This document shows, one piece after another, positions 36,279 to 45,707 of a DNA stretch of 64,000 bases. How positions within the stretch are numbered: the stretch's first letter is position 1; every line of letters starts with the position of its first letter. The notes under the pieces were generated by a model that did not search any database, was not told where the DNA came from, and saw nothing but the letters and a program-made list of their open reading frames with translations. Both the position numbers and the translations under genes were made by a program. The stretch covers positions 142,345-206,344 of the forward strand of contig NZ_FMVC01000007.1 of NCBI RefSeq assembly GCF_900101855.1, given 5' to 3'. Source of the DNA: Flavobacterium anhuiense (GTDB lineage: Bacteria > Bacteroidota > Bacteroidia > Flavobacteriales > Flavobacteriaceae).

Positions 36279-36504
36279 GCCACGAATTACACGAATTGCA
36301 CTAATTTCTTTTTTAATTTTTATTTCAATTTCTCTAATTTGTTTTAGCCACAGATTAAAAAGATTTTTTTATCTCCATAATCTGCTAAATCTGCGAGAGT
36401 AATTTTTCCCGCAGATTTAGCAGATTCAGCAGATTTTCTAATCAGTGAAAATCCTTTAATCTGTGGCAAAAAAATAATTCGTGCCAATTAGTGTAATTCG
36501 TGGC
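36279..36504. repeat. Three-tier nested inverted repeat (about 226 nt)
   Basis: Outer arms are gccacgaattac at 36279 with the complement ending ttcgtggc at 36504. The middle tier is gccacagattaaaa (36347-36360) with tttaatctgtggc (36455-36467). The innermost tier is a perfect 17-bp stem (36379-36395 with 36410-36426, aatctgctaaatctgcg). The edge is 3 nt after the esterase stop codon. Confidence 0.9.
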
Positions 36505-36507
36505 TAT

Positions 36508-37926
36508 CTATTTTTTATTCTCGTAAACTTTCAGATTTTTTTCTCCGAATATTTCATATAATTTGTTGATGTCTTTCAGAGCATTTTTAGGCAGTTTTTC
36601 GCCTTTATCTCCAAAAACCAGCAACTTTTCTTTTGGTTCAATCACACAAGTTGATTCGTCAATTTCGCCTTTATCGTTTTTCACTTTATTCAAATCTAGA
36701 TCTAAATATTTCGCCATAAAAGGATACAAAGCCATACGTTTCGAAATTCCGAAATCATGTCCTTCTTTGGCAAAATGGGCATTCTCTACTAAATCTTTCT
36801 TTCCGTACAATTCATACGTTCTTTGGATAAAAGGAAATTCCAATTCTGGAACCGCCAATGTCCAATCTTTTCCATCCGAAACAATCAATTGCGGTTTTGG
36901 CGCCATCATTGCTGAAATTTCGGCGTTATTAGTTCCGTTTCCGCATAAGTGAATGCCGCGTCCGCTTTCGCATGGACAACCGCCTGAAAAGTGTGATGAA
37001 ACCATTACAACCGGAGCCGAAACTTTCACTCTATCATCAATCGCTGCCAAAAACATCGTGTGCGAACCTCCGCCAGAGCCTCCAGTAACACCAACTCTTG
37101 ACATATCCGCATTTTTAACCGTTGCTAAATAATCCAGAAAACGAATTCCAGTCAAAACCTGAACGGTAGATGCGATGCTGTTTCTGTGCGTTTCTTCAGG
37201 AAACTGCAATAACGATTCTCCCCACGCAAATAAGTCGTAAGCTACAACAATGGCACCCATTTTTGCCATAATCGCACATCTGTACTGCTCATCTTTTCTA
37301 TATCTTCCGTCACCAAAATGTCCGTCAGGAGTTAGAATAACCGCTGCTTTTTTGTTTAACGGATACGGTTTGTAAATCGATCCTGTAGCATAAACCCCAG
37401 GCAGGATTTCCAAAGCAATATTTTCGACACTATAGTCTTTGTAGATTCTTTTTGGAGTTAAAAGTGGTTTAGATTTTGGCATTGGGGGAGCCTTTTCTAA
37501 TCCAAATGAGGTTATCATACAAGCTTTTAACTCCGTTTTGCGTTTTTCCCATTCTTCTTTAGTTGAATAAAGACTTTCTAAATAAAATAAGCGTTCTTTT
37601 CCTTTATCTACTGAAACTTTATGGTTTTCATATTTACGAATGATGTAGGTTCCGTCTGGCTGTTTGAAATACATCAATTCAAACGGTGCTAAAATATTGG
37701 TCAGCGAAAGCGGCAGGTTTCCCGGTTCAATTCTCCAATCGGCATAGTCGAGTTCTTTTCCCTTTAATAAACCTCTGTCATCGTTGATGGTTACGTTAAA
37801 AACCGTCTCTATTTTTTTAAGCGTTTCTGATACCGGTTTTCTAAAATTAGTATCAGAAGTACTTTGCGCATGAGCAAATGTCAAAGCAAAAATGGAAACT
37901 ATTAAGATGTATTTTATTTTTTTCAT
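36508..37926 (-). CDS. STN-domain-containing alpha/beta-hydrolase esterase
   Basis: About 472 residues from the ATG at 37924-37926 (signal MKKIKYILIVSIFALTFAHAQ). Residues about 30-98 resemble the STN domain of secretins and SusC-type receptors: ETLKKIETVFNVTIN, DYADWRI, LSLTNILAPFELMYF, DGTYIIRKY. The rest is an acetyl-xylan-esterase-like alpha/beta hydrolase: YKPYPLNKKAAVILTPDGHFG, the nucleophile elbow GVTGGSGGGSH with Ser284, and the likely catalytic His390 in EGHDFG. Such esterases remove acetyl or methyl groups from pectin; CE19-type methylesterase is an untested option. It lies between GH78 and GH95. Confidence 0.78.
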   Translation of the reverse strand: MKKIKYILIVSIFALTFAHAQSTSDTNFRKPVSETLKKIETVFNVTINDDRGLLKGKELDYADWRIEPGNLPLSLTNILAPFELMYFKQPDGTYIIRKYENHKVSVDKGKERLFYLESLYSTKEEWEKRKTELKACMITSFGLEKAPPMPKSKPLLTPKRIYKDYSVENIALEILPGVYATGSIYKPYPLNKKAAVILTPDGHFGDGRYRKDEQYRCAIMAKMGAIVVAYDLFAWGESLLQFPEETHRNSIASTVQVLTGIRFLDYLATVKNADMSRVGVTGGSGGGSHTMFLAAIDDRVKVSAPVVMVSSHFSGGCPCESGRGIHLCGNGTNNAEISAMMAPKPQLIVSDGKDWTLAVPELEFPFIQRTYELYGKKDLVENAHFAKEGHDFGISKRMALYPFMAKYLDLDLNKVKNDKGEIDESTCVIEPKEKLLVFGDKGEKLPKNALKDINKLYEIFGEKNLKVYENKK

Positions 37927-37951
37927 TTTGATATAATTCAACACATTTTTT

Positions 37952-38083
37952 GAATTGCCTCCTGCTTTAGCTGGAGGAAAACAAATTGATTTCTAAATTA
38001 TCTTTAGCCTAACTTATTCATTTGGCTAAAGCCCTTTCACTTGTCTTATTTTGAACCTCCAGCTAAAGCTGGAGGCAATTGAT
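37952..38083. repeat. Inverted repeat with inner palindromes cctcc-agctaaagct-ggagg
   Basis: gaattgcctcc pairs with ggaggcaattgattc. Each side carries its own palindrome (37958-37977 and 38056-38075), and between them ctttagcc pairs with ggctaaag. It lies upstream of the esterase. Confidence 0.82.
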
Positions 38084-38109
38084 TCTCTTTTTTTTGAGCT
38101 TAATTACAA

Positions 38110-38137
38110 TTCATAATTCATAACTCATAACTCATAA
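38110..38137. repeat. 7-nt tandem repeat next to a stop codon
   Basis: Four units of (t/c)tcataa directly abut the stop codon of the second GH78. On the coding strand this reads ttatgag, ttatgag, ttatgaa, ttatgaa. Confidence 0.85.
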
Positions 38138-40918
38138 TTACAATTGACATTCTATTGTATAAACTCCTGAACCTAATTCTAAAATCTGTTTTTTATCTTT
38201 TTCATTAAAACTTGCTCTAGCCCTTTTATCATTAATTTTTATTTCAGAACTTTTAGAAACAGGAAGTTTTATCGTAGCTGCCGTATTCACAGGAATTCTA
38301 ACATTCAAAATAAATTTGCCGTCTTTTTTCTCCCAAGAAGAAGCAATTTTTCCGTAAACCGATTGATATTCAGCTTTCGCAAAAGTCATATCACCAACCA
38401 CTTCTGGCTGAATAAAAAAGTGTTTGAAACCCGGTTTGTCAGGATCCGATTTGATTCCGGCTAAACTTTGGTAAAACCATTCTTCGATTTGTCCTAACAT
38501 AAAGTGATTCCACGAATTTCCTTTTCTCGGATCCCATTGTTCGGTTAAAGTGGTCAAGCCAAATTTAATCTGAAAACCATAACCCGGCGCATCGTAATGA
38601 TTGTGCATTCTGAACATGGTTTCGTTTTCGCCGTTCTGTGCTAGAGTTTGGAATAAGTAACGATTTCCAACATCTCCCGTTGTCAGACGATCTCCTTTTT
38701 CTTTGATATCGGCTAAAAGATTCTGCATAACTGCCTCTTTATACTGCGGTTCTACAATGTCCATAAAAATTGGAACAGCATTGCTAAACTGACTATTGGT
38801 TCCGTATTGTTTAGTTTCTTCGTTGAAAAACTCCTTATTGAAAGCTGTTTTAATCTCCGAAGCCAATGCATTGTATTTTTCAAAATCTTCGGTTTTGCCT
38901 AATAATTTAGCTGCTTTGGCCGTCAAATAAGCTCCGTAATAATAATGCGAAGTCGCCGAAAGGGCAATAGGACTATTTTTTGAATATCCAGCTGCATGTG
39001 TTCCGTAATCGTACCAATCGCCTAATCCGTGAGAAACGATGTTGTTTGTCGCTTTGGTTCCTAAATAATCCACATACTTCTTCATTACAGGAAAATATTT
39101 CTCTAATAGTGAAACATCTCCATAATATTCATAGTACATCCAAGGCAAAATCACGCCTGTTACGCCCCATTCTGGAGAATCGGTAAAATCGCCACCGAAA
39201 ATCACATATTCTGGAACAATCGTCGGAATTAAACCGTTATCACGTTGTGAATCAGAAATGTTCTGCATCGTTGCAGGAAAGAAAGTCTGCAAATTATAAT
39301 TGAACATCAAACCTGGGCCATTCAATTGAATTTCTTCCAGCCAGCCTAACTTTTCACGTTGCGGACAATCGGTAAAAACGCTTTGAAAATTACTTTTTAT
39401 CGAGTTATTGATCAGTTCGTGTGTTTTGTTGAAAATTTCATTCGAACAGGCAAAACTTCCCGCTTCTCCAGCCGAATTGTAAATGAAATTTGATTTTAAA
39501 TCAACCAAAGTTGGAAGTTCCTTATTCTTATCTTCTTTATAATTAATGTTTTCAATCTGAACATACTGATATCCATAATAACTGAATTTTGGCGTCCATT
39601 CTTCTATTCCATCACCTTTTAAAGTATAGTCGTAATAATAGGGTTTTCCAGATCTTCCTTGCGCGATTGTACCTTCTTCATTTAATCCTTCTGCAACCCA
39701 AACACGAATCGACTGTCCTCTTTTTCCCTTTACTTTAATCGTTGGAAATCCAGAAAGATTCTGTCCCATATCAAAAACATAGAAATTCGGTTTGAGCTCT
39801 TTTACCGTTTTAACTTCGTATTGTTTTTGAATTGTAACTGGCGGAGCAGTTTGTGGTCTTAAAACTCCTTTTGGGGCCTCTTGAACGACAACTTTTTTCC
39901 AATCTCTATCTTTGAAACCTTTATTTCCCCAGCCTTTTTGTTCTAGGTTAGCATTGTAATCTTCTCCCCCAAAAATACTGTTGTAGGTAATCGGACTTTT
40001 ACTGTATTTCCAAGTTCCATCTGATTTTACAATTTCTTCCGAGCCATCATTGTATTTGATTTTCATTTTGAAGAATAAAGTCGGCGGACCAAAACTCACG
40101 AAGAATTTGGTATATCTTTCGGCAAGCGTATTGTACATTCCGTTTCCTAACAAAACGCCAATTACGTTATCACCTTTTTGAAAATCTTTTGCGCTTAATT
40201 CGTAAACGTTGTAATTAACCGTTTTATCATAATCAGTCCAAAGTGGCGCAAATTGACTGTTGCCCACTTTTTTTCCGTTGATAGTCAATTCGTAATGTCC
40301 TAAACCTGAAATATAAACAACTGCTTCTTTGACTGCTTTTTCTACTTCAAAAGGTTTACGCAACATAATACTTCTACGCGCCAAAGAATCGGAAGCATTG
40401 ATAAACGAATTCTTTTTTTCTCTATTGAAAGTGGCCGTATGATAGGTTCTTCCTTCCGGCAAATGACTGTCTGCTTTTGTAATCGCACCGATCCAAGTTG
40501 GATTTAAATCTGATTCTAACGGAGCAGTTCTAAAAGAAGCATTCTTACTCCATTTTGAAACTTTACCTTCCTGATTCCAGACTTTCACTTTCCAAAAATA
40601 TTTGGTTTCGCTTTTTAATGGCTTTCCGTTATAAACAATATGCAGGTTTTTATCGGTATTTACTCTTCCTGTGTTCCAAATATCTCCATCGTCATTATTT
40701 AGTTTTTCTTCAGAAGAGGCAACTAAAATCAAATAGGCAATTTGCGATGCATTGGATTCTTTTGAAACCAACTGCCAACCCAATCTCGGCTTATTCTCCA
40801 CAACTGCTAATGGATTCTCTGCCATTTCTGTTATTAGGCGTACAGGTAGAATTTGTCCTTTAGAAACTATAGTTACTAAAAGACAAACAGATAATAATAT
40901 GCTTTTAAAAAACTTCAC
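38138..40918 (-). CDS. GH78 alpha-L-rhamnosidase (second copy)
   Basis: A 926-residue exported enzyme. The start is a GTG at 40916-40918, which begins a good signal peptide (MKFFKSILLSVCLLVTIVSKGQ); no in-frame ATG lies near. N-terminal features are PVRLITEMAENPLAVVENKP and GLGHYELTINGKKVG; the catalytic motif is DCPQREKLGWLEEIQ, with the acidic residues one position closer than in the first GH78. The barrel holds TFFPATMQNISDSQRDNGLIP and YGFQIKFGLTTLTEQWDPRKG. Two distinct GH78 enzymes suggest two rhamnose linkages, as in the RG backbone and a side chain. Confidence 0.93.
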   Translation of the reverse strand: MKFFKSILLSVCLLVTIVSKGQILPVRLITEMAENPLAVVENKPRLGWQLVSKESNASQIAYLILVASSEEKLNNDDGDIWNTGRVNTDKNLHIVYNGKPLKSETKYFWKVKVWNQEGKVSKWSKNASFRTAPLESDLNPTWIGAITKADSHLPEGRTYHTATFNREKKNSFINASDSLARRSIMLRKPFEVEKAVKEAVVYISGLGHYELTINGKKVGNSQFAPLWTDYDKTVNYNVYELSAKDFQKGDNVIGVLLGNGMYNTLAERYTKFFVSFGPPTLFFKMKIKYNDGSEEIVKSDGTWKYSKSPITYNSIFGGEDYNANLEQKGWGNKGFKDRDWKKVVVQEAPKGVLRPQTAPPVTIQKQYEVKTVKELKPNFYVFDMGQNLSGFPTIKVKGKRGQSIRVWVAEGLNEEGTIAQGRSGKPYYYDYTLKGDGIEEWTPKFSYYGYQYVQIENINYKEDKNKELPTLVDLKSNFIYNSAGEAGSFACSNEIFNKTHELINNSIKSNFQSVFTDCPQREKLGWLEEIQLNGPGLMFNYNLQTFFPATMQNISDSQRDNGLIPTIVPEYVIFGGDFTDSPEWGVTGVILPWMYYEYYGDVSLLEKYFPVMKKYVDYLGTKATNNIVSHGLGDWYDYGTHAAGYSKNSPIALSATSHYYYGAYLTAKAAKLLGKTEDFEKYNALASEIKTAFNKEFFNEETKQYGTNSQFSNAVPIFMDIVEPQYKEAVMQNLLADIKEKGDRLTTGDVGNRYLFQTLAQNGENETMFRMHNHYDAPGYGFQIKFGLTTLTEQWDPRKGNSWNHFMLGQIEEWFYQSLAGIKSDPDKPGFKHFFIQPEVVGDMTFAKAEYQSVYGKIASSWEKKDGKFILNVRIPVNTAATIKLPVSKSSEIKINDKRARASFNEKDKKQILELGSGVYTIECQL

Positions 40919-40935
40919 TTTGTATATTTTTTTTT

Positions 40936-41068
40936 CGCCACGAATTCACGAATTTTCTCTAATTATTCTTTGCGTTTTATTTCTCTAATTTAAACCGAAA
41001 GTTTAATTCGATTAATTCATCACAAAAACTACGTATAGATTATAAAAATAATTCGTGAATTCGTGGCG
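40936..41068. repeat. Inverted repeat cgccacgaattcacgaatt
   Basis: A perfect 19-bp pair, 40936-40954 with 41050-41068, around an AT-rich loop. The edge is 11 nt after the BNR stop codon. Confidence 0.88.
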
Positions 41069-41079
41069 ATTTCAACTTT

Positions 41080-42942
41080 TTACAACTTTTTAGTAATCAA
41101 CGATTCGATATTGAATACTGCTTCTTGGATCAATTTTCCAGTTTGAGGAAGGTCATCGTAATCGTCTGTGTCTGGCTCTGTGTCCGGATTTGGATTATGT
41201 CTCTGCTCTCCCGTGCGGAACATAATTCGTTCAAAACCATCTGTTGGCGCATAAAATATCTTTGTTGATTCTTTTCCATCGTTTACTTTTATAGTGTACT
41301 GACGGTTTTTAGCATCCAATTTAACTGTGATTGTATATGCTTTGTTTGCTTCGTATTTTGTAACCGAACTCAAACGCGCACCATTTTTTACCTTTAATTC
41401 TCCATCCGAATCAAAAATCAATCTTACTGAAGGCAAACCTTGTTTGTTTTGAAATTCAATTTGTAATAAACCATGATTATTTTGTTCTGGTTTTACGGTG
41501 AAAACAGCTTCCATTTTTGAAGCAAAAGGAATCATTCTTTCAGCACGTGAGTAATCAAAATAATCCTGATCTCTTAACGTCAGCCATTTTTTACCATCAG
41601 CTTTCTTTTCGATTTTGGTTGATGCCCAAGAAAGATCGTAAGTATTCCATAACTTCAATTCTTGTCCGTCAGGAAGAGTATTGAAAACGTCATTCACATT
41701 TTCTGTCACAACTGAAGTTACTGGAACTGGAATCGATGCCACCCAAATATCTTCTTTGTTCATACTGTACCCAACCCAGATTTTTCCGTCTGGCGGAGTT
41801 CCATTTTTCTCTGTGATTCCACGAACGTATTGAGGGCCTGCCGATTTGTAGTTTCCGCCGTAACGCATTGGACTTACTTCTCCGTGAACTAACAATAAAT
41901 CTTTATAATTCAGTCCATCATCACTAGTTGAAATCGCCAAAGGCCAACGATATTCTGATGGATTGTAAAGGGTTGCATAACGATTATCAGACGTTTTTTG
42001 TCCCCAGATTTTAGCATTGCTGTTTACAAATCCTGGCGCACGCAATGGCATATAATCCCACGATTTTCCGCCGTCTCTACTGATTGAAGTTAAAGCATGT
42101 TTCCATAAACCCACCACATTTCCGTTTGGCAAATGGTAATAACTAAATGCTTTGTAAGGTTTCTGCAACGGAATCAGTTCATCGTCGCGATCGGCTTCTT
42201 CCACCCACTGCTGTAAAACTAGTGGTTCAGATAAAATTTCTTCGCAGGCTTTTTTCAAACCTTTGTCTTTTGATACGGTATAAAAAGGGAATTTTGATTT
42301 CGATTTATCCCAAGTTTTATTGTATCTGATGAAATAGATTTCGCCAAAACTTCCGTCTTTCTTGATTTCACGAATTACACGACCAATTCCTTTTCCGTCG
42401 TTTGGATCATCTTTTTCATCCATTGCAATTCCGTAATAAGCCAAAGCAAAAAGTCGTTTGTCTTTTGAGGTATAAAAACCCATTCTTTGGTGCATAATCG
42501 CATCCAGATTTTTCGCAACGCCTTCTACACCTTCTTTTTTCCAACCGTCAGGAATTCTATAAATTGGGAAAATCACTTCTGGTTTTGTCCATGTTACACC
42601 GTCTTTAGATGTCATCAATAAAGTTTGGCTTGGCGGAATATGTTCCCCAGAAGGATCACTTAAATAGTGCAGATAAAAAGTATTATTCCAATACGCCATC
42701 ATTGGCTGGTGGTTGTATGTCCATCCGAAACCATCTGCTTTTTCTGGATGTTCACGACTTGCACGCATGATTTGCGTAGCATGAACTCCAACCGCAGGAC
42801 TTAACTGCCCGTGATGGTAATCAATGTTCGAAAGTGTTTTTCCAACATAACGTACTGTGTCGTTTTGAGCGTTTACTGCCGTACACGCCAAAAGAACTGT
42901 AGCTGTAATGATGTTGGTTTTTATGTTTTGGAAAGTAACCAT
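41080..42942 (-). CDS. BNR-repeat beta-propeller putative glycosidase or lyase with C-terminal sandwich
   Basis: A 620-residue exported protein (signal to about residue 25). The propeller (about 30-420) has Asp-box-like units TSKDGVTWTKP, SRDGGKSWDYM and STSDDGLNYKDL, and a conserved early region GWTYNHQPMMAYWNNTFYLHYLSDP. The last about 190 residues look like a LamG-like beta-sandwich (TLRDQDYFDYSRAERMIPF to MFRTGEQRHNPNPDTEPD). The family is common in pectin loci but I cannot name an activity. An enzyme acting on rhamnose or uronic-acid units is one possibility; a binding protein is another. Confidence 0.7.
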   Translation of the reverse strand: MVTFQNIKTNIITATVLLACTAVNAQNDTVRYVGKTLSNIDYHHGQLSPAVGVHATQIMRASREHPEKADGFGWTYNHQPMMAYWNNTFYLHYLSDPSGEHIPPSQTLLMTSKDGVTWTKPEVIFPIYRIPDGWKKEGVEGVAKNLDAIMHQRMGFYTSKDKRLFALAYYGIAMDEKDDPNDGKGIGRVIREIKKDGSFGEIYFIRYNKTWDKSKSKFPFYTVSKDKGLKKACEEILSEPLVLQQWVEEADRDDELIPLQKPYKAFSYYHLPNGNVVGLWKHALTSISRDGGKSWDYMPLRAPGFVNSNAKIWGQKTSDNRYATLYNPSEYRWPLAISTSDDGLNYKDLLLVHGEVSPMRYGGNYKSAGPQYVRGITEKNGTPPDGKIWVGYSMNKEDIWVASIPVPVTSVVTENVNDVFNTLPDGQELKLWNTYDLSWASTKIEKKADGKKWLTLRDQDYFDYSRAERMIPFASKMEAVFTVKPEQNNHGLLQIEFQNKQGLPSVRLIFDSDGELKVKNGARLSSVTKYEANKAYTITVKLDAKNRQYTIKVNDGKESTKIFYAPTDGFERIMFRTGEQRHNPNPDTEPDTDDYDDLPQTGKLIQEAVFNIESLITKKL

Positions 42943-42968
42943 TGTAATTTATATTTTTTATCTGCTTG

Positions 42969-43018
42969 ATCTGCAAAATCTGCGAGAGTAAATTTTGTCT
43001 CCCGCAGATTTTGCAGAT
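42969..43018. repeat. Inverted repeat atctgcaaaatctgcg
   Basis: A perfect 16-bp pair, 42969-42984 with 43003-43018. The edge is 11 nt after the GH43 stop codon. Confidence 0.88.
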
Positions 43019-43029
43019 TTAGCTGATTT

Positions 43030-43947
43030 TTATTTTCTATCAATTAATGCTTTTAAAACGTCTGCAGAGATTGTTGTAATCGTTCCGTGTTTGTGACCTT
43101 CTGGAAGACTTATTTTAGATGAAACATCTTCAAAATGAACAAAATCTGTTGTGCTTAACGCTTTATAATTTTTTGAACCGTAATTGTCATAATACAACAA
43201 CCAATTTTTACCGACTTTTACCACCGTTGGCCCTTCTGATAAATATTCTGTCAAAGGTTCAGAACTTTTTTGAAAAGGCCCTAAAGGCGATTTTCCGAAA
43301 GCTACTTTTATGTTTCGCATGGGTCTTGTGTTATCTTTTAAAACCAAAACATAATCTTTCTTTCCTTTTTTGACAATCACACAATCAATTACGCTAAAAC
43401 CTGGGTCGTAATACAATTTTGTATCTGAAAACGTTTTGAAATCCTTAGTCGTTACGTAATACATTCTGTGGTTGTTTTTCTCGTCCTCCACCCCTTTTTC
43501 AAATCGGAACGGAATTGTCGATGCCCAAATAATGATATATTCCTTTTTTACATCATCATAAAAAATCTCTGGTGCCCAAACGTTTACTACTTCGGGTTCA
43601 TTTTTCATTACCGGAATATATTTTTGTTCTGACCAATGAATTAAGTCCTTCGAACTTGCGTAGCCAAAACCATTTCCACCTTTCCAATCGGTTGTCCAAA
43701 CCATGTGATAGGTTCCATCGACTCCTTTTGTAATTGATGGATCACGCATGATTTTACTTGCTCCTATCTCTGGTTTTAAAAATGACCCTTCTAGTCCTTT
43801 CCAGTTGTAACCGTCTTCGCTGTATGCGAGATACAAGCCTTCTGTTGCGGGTTCCCTAAACGACGTAAAAAGATAGAGTTCTTTCTCTTTCTGTGCGTAA
43901 GATATCGCAAAAAGCGAAAGGGTTAGTATGATGAATATTTTTTTCAT
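43030..43947 (-). CDS. GH43-like glycosidase
   Basis: A 305-residue exported enzyme (signal MKKIFIILTLSLFAISYAQ). The five-bladed propeller is recognised by Asp69 in IMRDPSI (base), Asp188 in SVIDCVIV (pKa modulator) and Glu238 in YLSEGPTVVKVG (acid), together with VNVWAPEIFYDD and TEGLYLAYSEDGYNWKG. GH43 enzymes include arabinofuranosidases, xylosidases and galactanases; subfamily cannot be set by eye. Arabinose or galactose side chains of pectin are plausible. It lies between GH28 and the BNR protein. Confidence 0.85.
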   Translation of the reverse strand: MKKIFIILTLSLFAISYAQKEKELYLFTSFREPATEGLYLAYSEDGYNWKGLEGSFLKPEIGASKIMRDPSITKGVDGTYHMVWTTDWKGGNGFGYASSKDLIHWSEQKYIPVMKNEPEVVNVWAPEIFYDDVKKEYIIIWASTIPFRFEKGVEDEKNNHRMYYVTTKDFKTFSDTKLYYDPGFSVIDCVIVKKGKKDYVLVLKDNTRPMRNIKVAFGKSPLGPFQKSSEPLTEYLSEGPTVVKVGKNWLLYYDNYGSKNYKALSTTDFVHFEDVSSKISLPEGHKHGTITTISADVLKALIDRK

Positions 43948-43963
43948 ATTGTGTTCCGTTTAC

Positions 43964-43996
43964 AATTTTGTCAAAGTTTCGAACTTTGACAAAGTT
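43964..43996. repeat. Type B short hairpin, copy 3
   Basis: aattttgtcaaagtt (43964-43978) pairs with aactttgacaaagtt (43982-43996) around tcg, with one changed pair. It begins 15 nt after the GH28 stop codon. No type A repeat stands beside it. Confidence 0.8.
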
Positions 43997-44011
43997 GACT
44001 CAACAATTTTA

Positions 44012-45580
44012 TTATTCTGTAATTGCTTTTTTATCTAGAGAAGCTCCTTTTTTAATCTTTGTTGTTACGTTGTTAAACACATTACTTTTCAAGAAAATAT
44101 TTTTGCTGTCTTTTCCATCAGCTTCGATAAAAATATCGGTTGGATTAAATGGAAAATTATTGTTAATCAACGCATTCGAAACATTATCTAATTTAATAAC
44201 CGGAACGCCTTTTATTGCTGTTGAAGAACCAATGTTGTCTAAAATCACATTTTTAGAATCGGATATTTTGAAAGAAGAACCAACTGTTGCGTTTATTTTT
44301 ACATCATGAAATTCAACATCTGTTGTTGTACTCACGGTAAAACCTTCTTTTCCGTCCATATTGATGTTCGAGAAAGTAATGTTTTGAATTGGCATTTCAG
44401 TAATTCCCAAAATCTGTCCAGCTTTGTTTACGTTTGAAGCCGTGATGTTACTCATATGAATGTTTCTGAAAATCGGTGTTTTCTCGGTTATAGGCTCAAC
44501 TGTGGTACCTTTATCATAGAAAAGACTTAATACAATTGCTTCTTCTTTGATATTTTTCATAACAATATTATCCACACGAATATCTTCTACAACTCCACCT
44601 CTCCCACGAGCCGATTTGATACGGATTCCGCGATCAGTTCCGTCAAAAACACAGTTTGAAATCGTGATTTTTTTGATTCCGCCTGACATTTCGCTTCCAA
44701 TAACCACTCCGCCGTGACCGCTTAACATCGTGCAGTTTGTGATCGTTACATTTTCTGTTGCTTTTCCATATTTACGTCCGTCGCCGTCTCTTCCTGATTT
44801 AATAGTAATACAATCATCTCCAACACTGATATGACAATCAGAAATGTGAACATTGGTACAAGAAGAAGGATTGATTCCGTCTGTATTTGGTGAATGCGGA
44901 TTAAAAATTGAAATTCCAGTTACTCTGACATTATCACAAAACTCTGGGTTAATCGTCCAGAAAGGCGAATTTTTGAAAGTAACACCTTCAATCAAAATGT
45001 TTTTGCAGTTATATGCTTGAAAAAAAGAAGGTCTGAAAAATTTCTTATCAACCGTTCTTTTGTAGTATGGTTCTGTGTAAAGGCCTTTGTTTTGCTCTTC
45101 CCACATGGTTTGGTATTTTGTTGGAGGAAGCGGTTCTTTTGCCGTTTCAATTCGGTATACTTCATTCCACCAAGCTTTACCTTGTCCGTCGATTACACCT
45201 CTTCCTGTGATGGTGATATTTTCTACGTCTTTGGCATAAAACAAAGGTTGGAAACTTTTCATTACAATTCCTTCGTAACGCATTTCTACGTAAGGCAGAA
45301 AATCATCGAAGTTCTCTGAAAACTTTAAAAGTGCTCCAGAATCTAAGTGAATCGTGATGTTGCTTTTTAGTGTCAAAGCTCCGGTTAAATATTCTCCAGC
45401 TGGGAAAAAGATAGTTCCACCACCGCTTTTAGATGCTTTTTCAATTGCATTCTGAATCGCTTGGGTGCATTTTATTCCTTTGTTGTTTCCGCCTTCCTTT
45501 AGGATGTTGTACCAGCCGTCGTTTGCGAAAGTGGTGTTTAATCCGGTTATGAAGCAGAGTATTATTAGTATGTTTTTCAT
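44012..45580 (-). CDS. GH28 polygalacturonase-family enzyme
   Basis: About 522 residues from the ATG at 45578-45580 (signal MKNILIILCFITGLNTTFAND). A start 135 nt upstream would translate an intergenic repeat. The right-handed beta-helix has all GH28 catalytic motifs: NTDG (232-235), GDDC (254-257, with Asp255 and Asp256), GHGG with His289, and RIK (320-322). GH28 enzymes cut galacturonan or rhamnogalacturonan by inversion. Exo or endo mode and the exact bond cannot be told from sequence. Neighbours are GH140-like and GH43 genes. Confidence 0.93.
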   Translation of the reverse strand: MKNILIILCFITGLNTTFANDGWYNILKEGGNNKGIKCTQAIQNAIEKASKSGGGTIFFPAGEYLTGALTLKSNITIHLDSGALLKFSENFDDFLPYVEMRYEGIVMKSFQPLFYAKDVENITITGRGVIDGQGKAWWNEVYRIETAKEPLPPTKYQTMWEEQNKGLYTEPYYKRTVDKKFFRPSFFQAYNCKNILIEGVTFKNSPFWTINPEFCDNVRVTGISIFNPHSPNTDGINPSSCTNVHISDCHISVGDDCITIKSGRDGDGRKYGKATENVTITNCTMLSGHGGVVIGSEMSGGIKKITISNCVFDGTDRGIRIKSARGRGGVVEDIRVDNIVMKNIKEEAIVLSLFYDKGTTVEPITEKTPIFRNIHMSNITASNVNKAGQILGITEMPIQNITFSNINMDGKEGFTVSTTTDVEFHDVKINATVGSSFKISDSKNVILDNIGSSTAIKGVPVIKLDNVSNALINNNFPFNPTDIFIEADGKDSKNIFLKSNVFNNVTTKIKKGASLDKKAITE

Positions 45581-45597
45581 AGTTGTGTTTTTTTTGT

Positions 45598-45691
45598 TCT
45601 CTCGCAGATTTAGCAGATTGTTCAGATTTTTTTTTCTGCCACAGATTAAATGGATTTTTTTTATCTGCTTTATCTGCAAAATCTGCGAGAG
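45598..45691. repeat. Nested inverted repeat of ctcgcagatt words
   Basis: Outer tctctcgcagattt pairs with aaaatctgcgagag (to 45691); inside are ccacagattaaa and tatctgc words. It lies upstream of GH28. Confidence 0.8.
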
Positions 45692-45707
45692 TATTATATT
45701 CTCATTC

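Noticed and set aside
36379..36426. Direct and inverted ctgc/cagatt words as a CRISPR array
   Set aside because: Copies are complementary arms of hairpins with no regular spacers or nearby cas genes.
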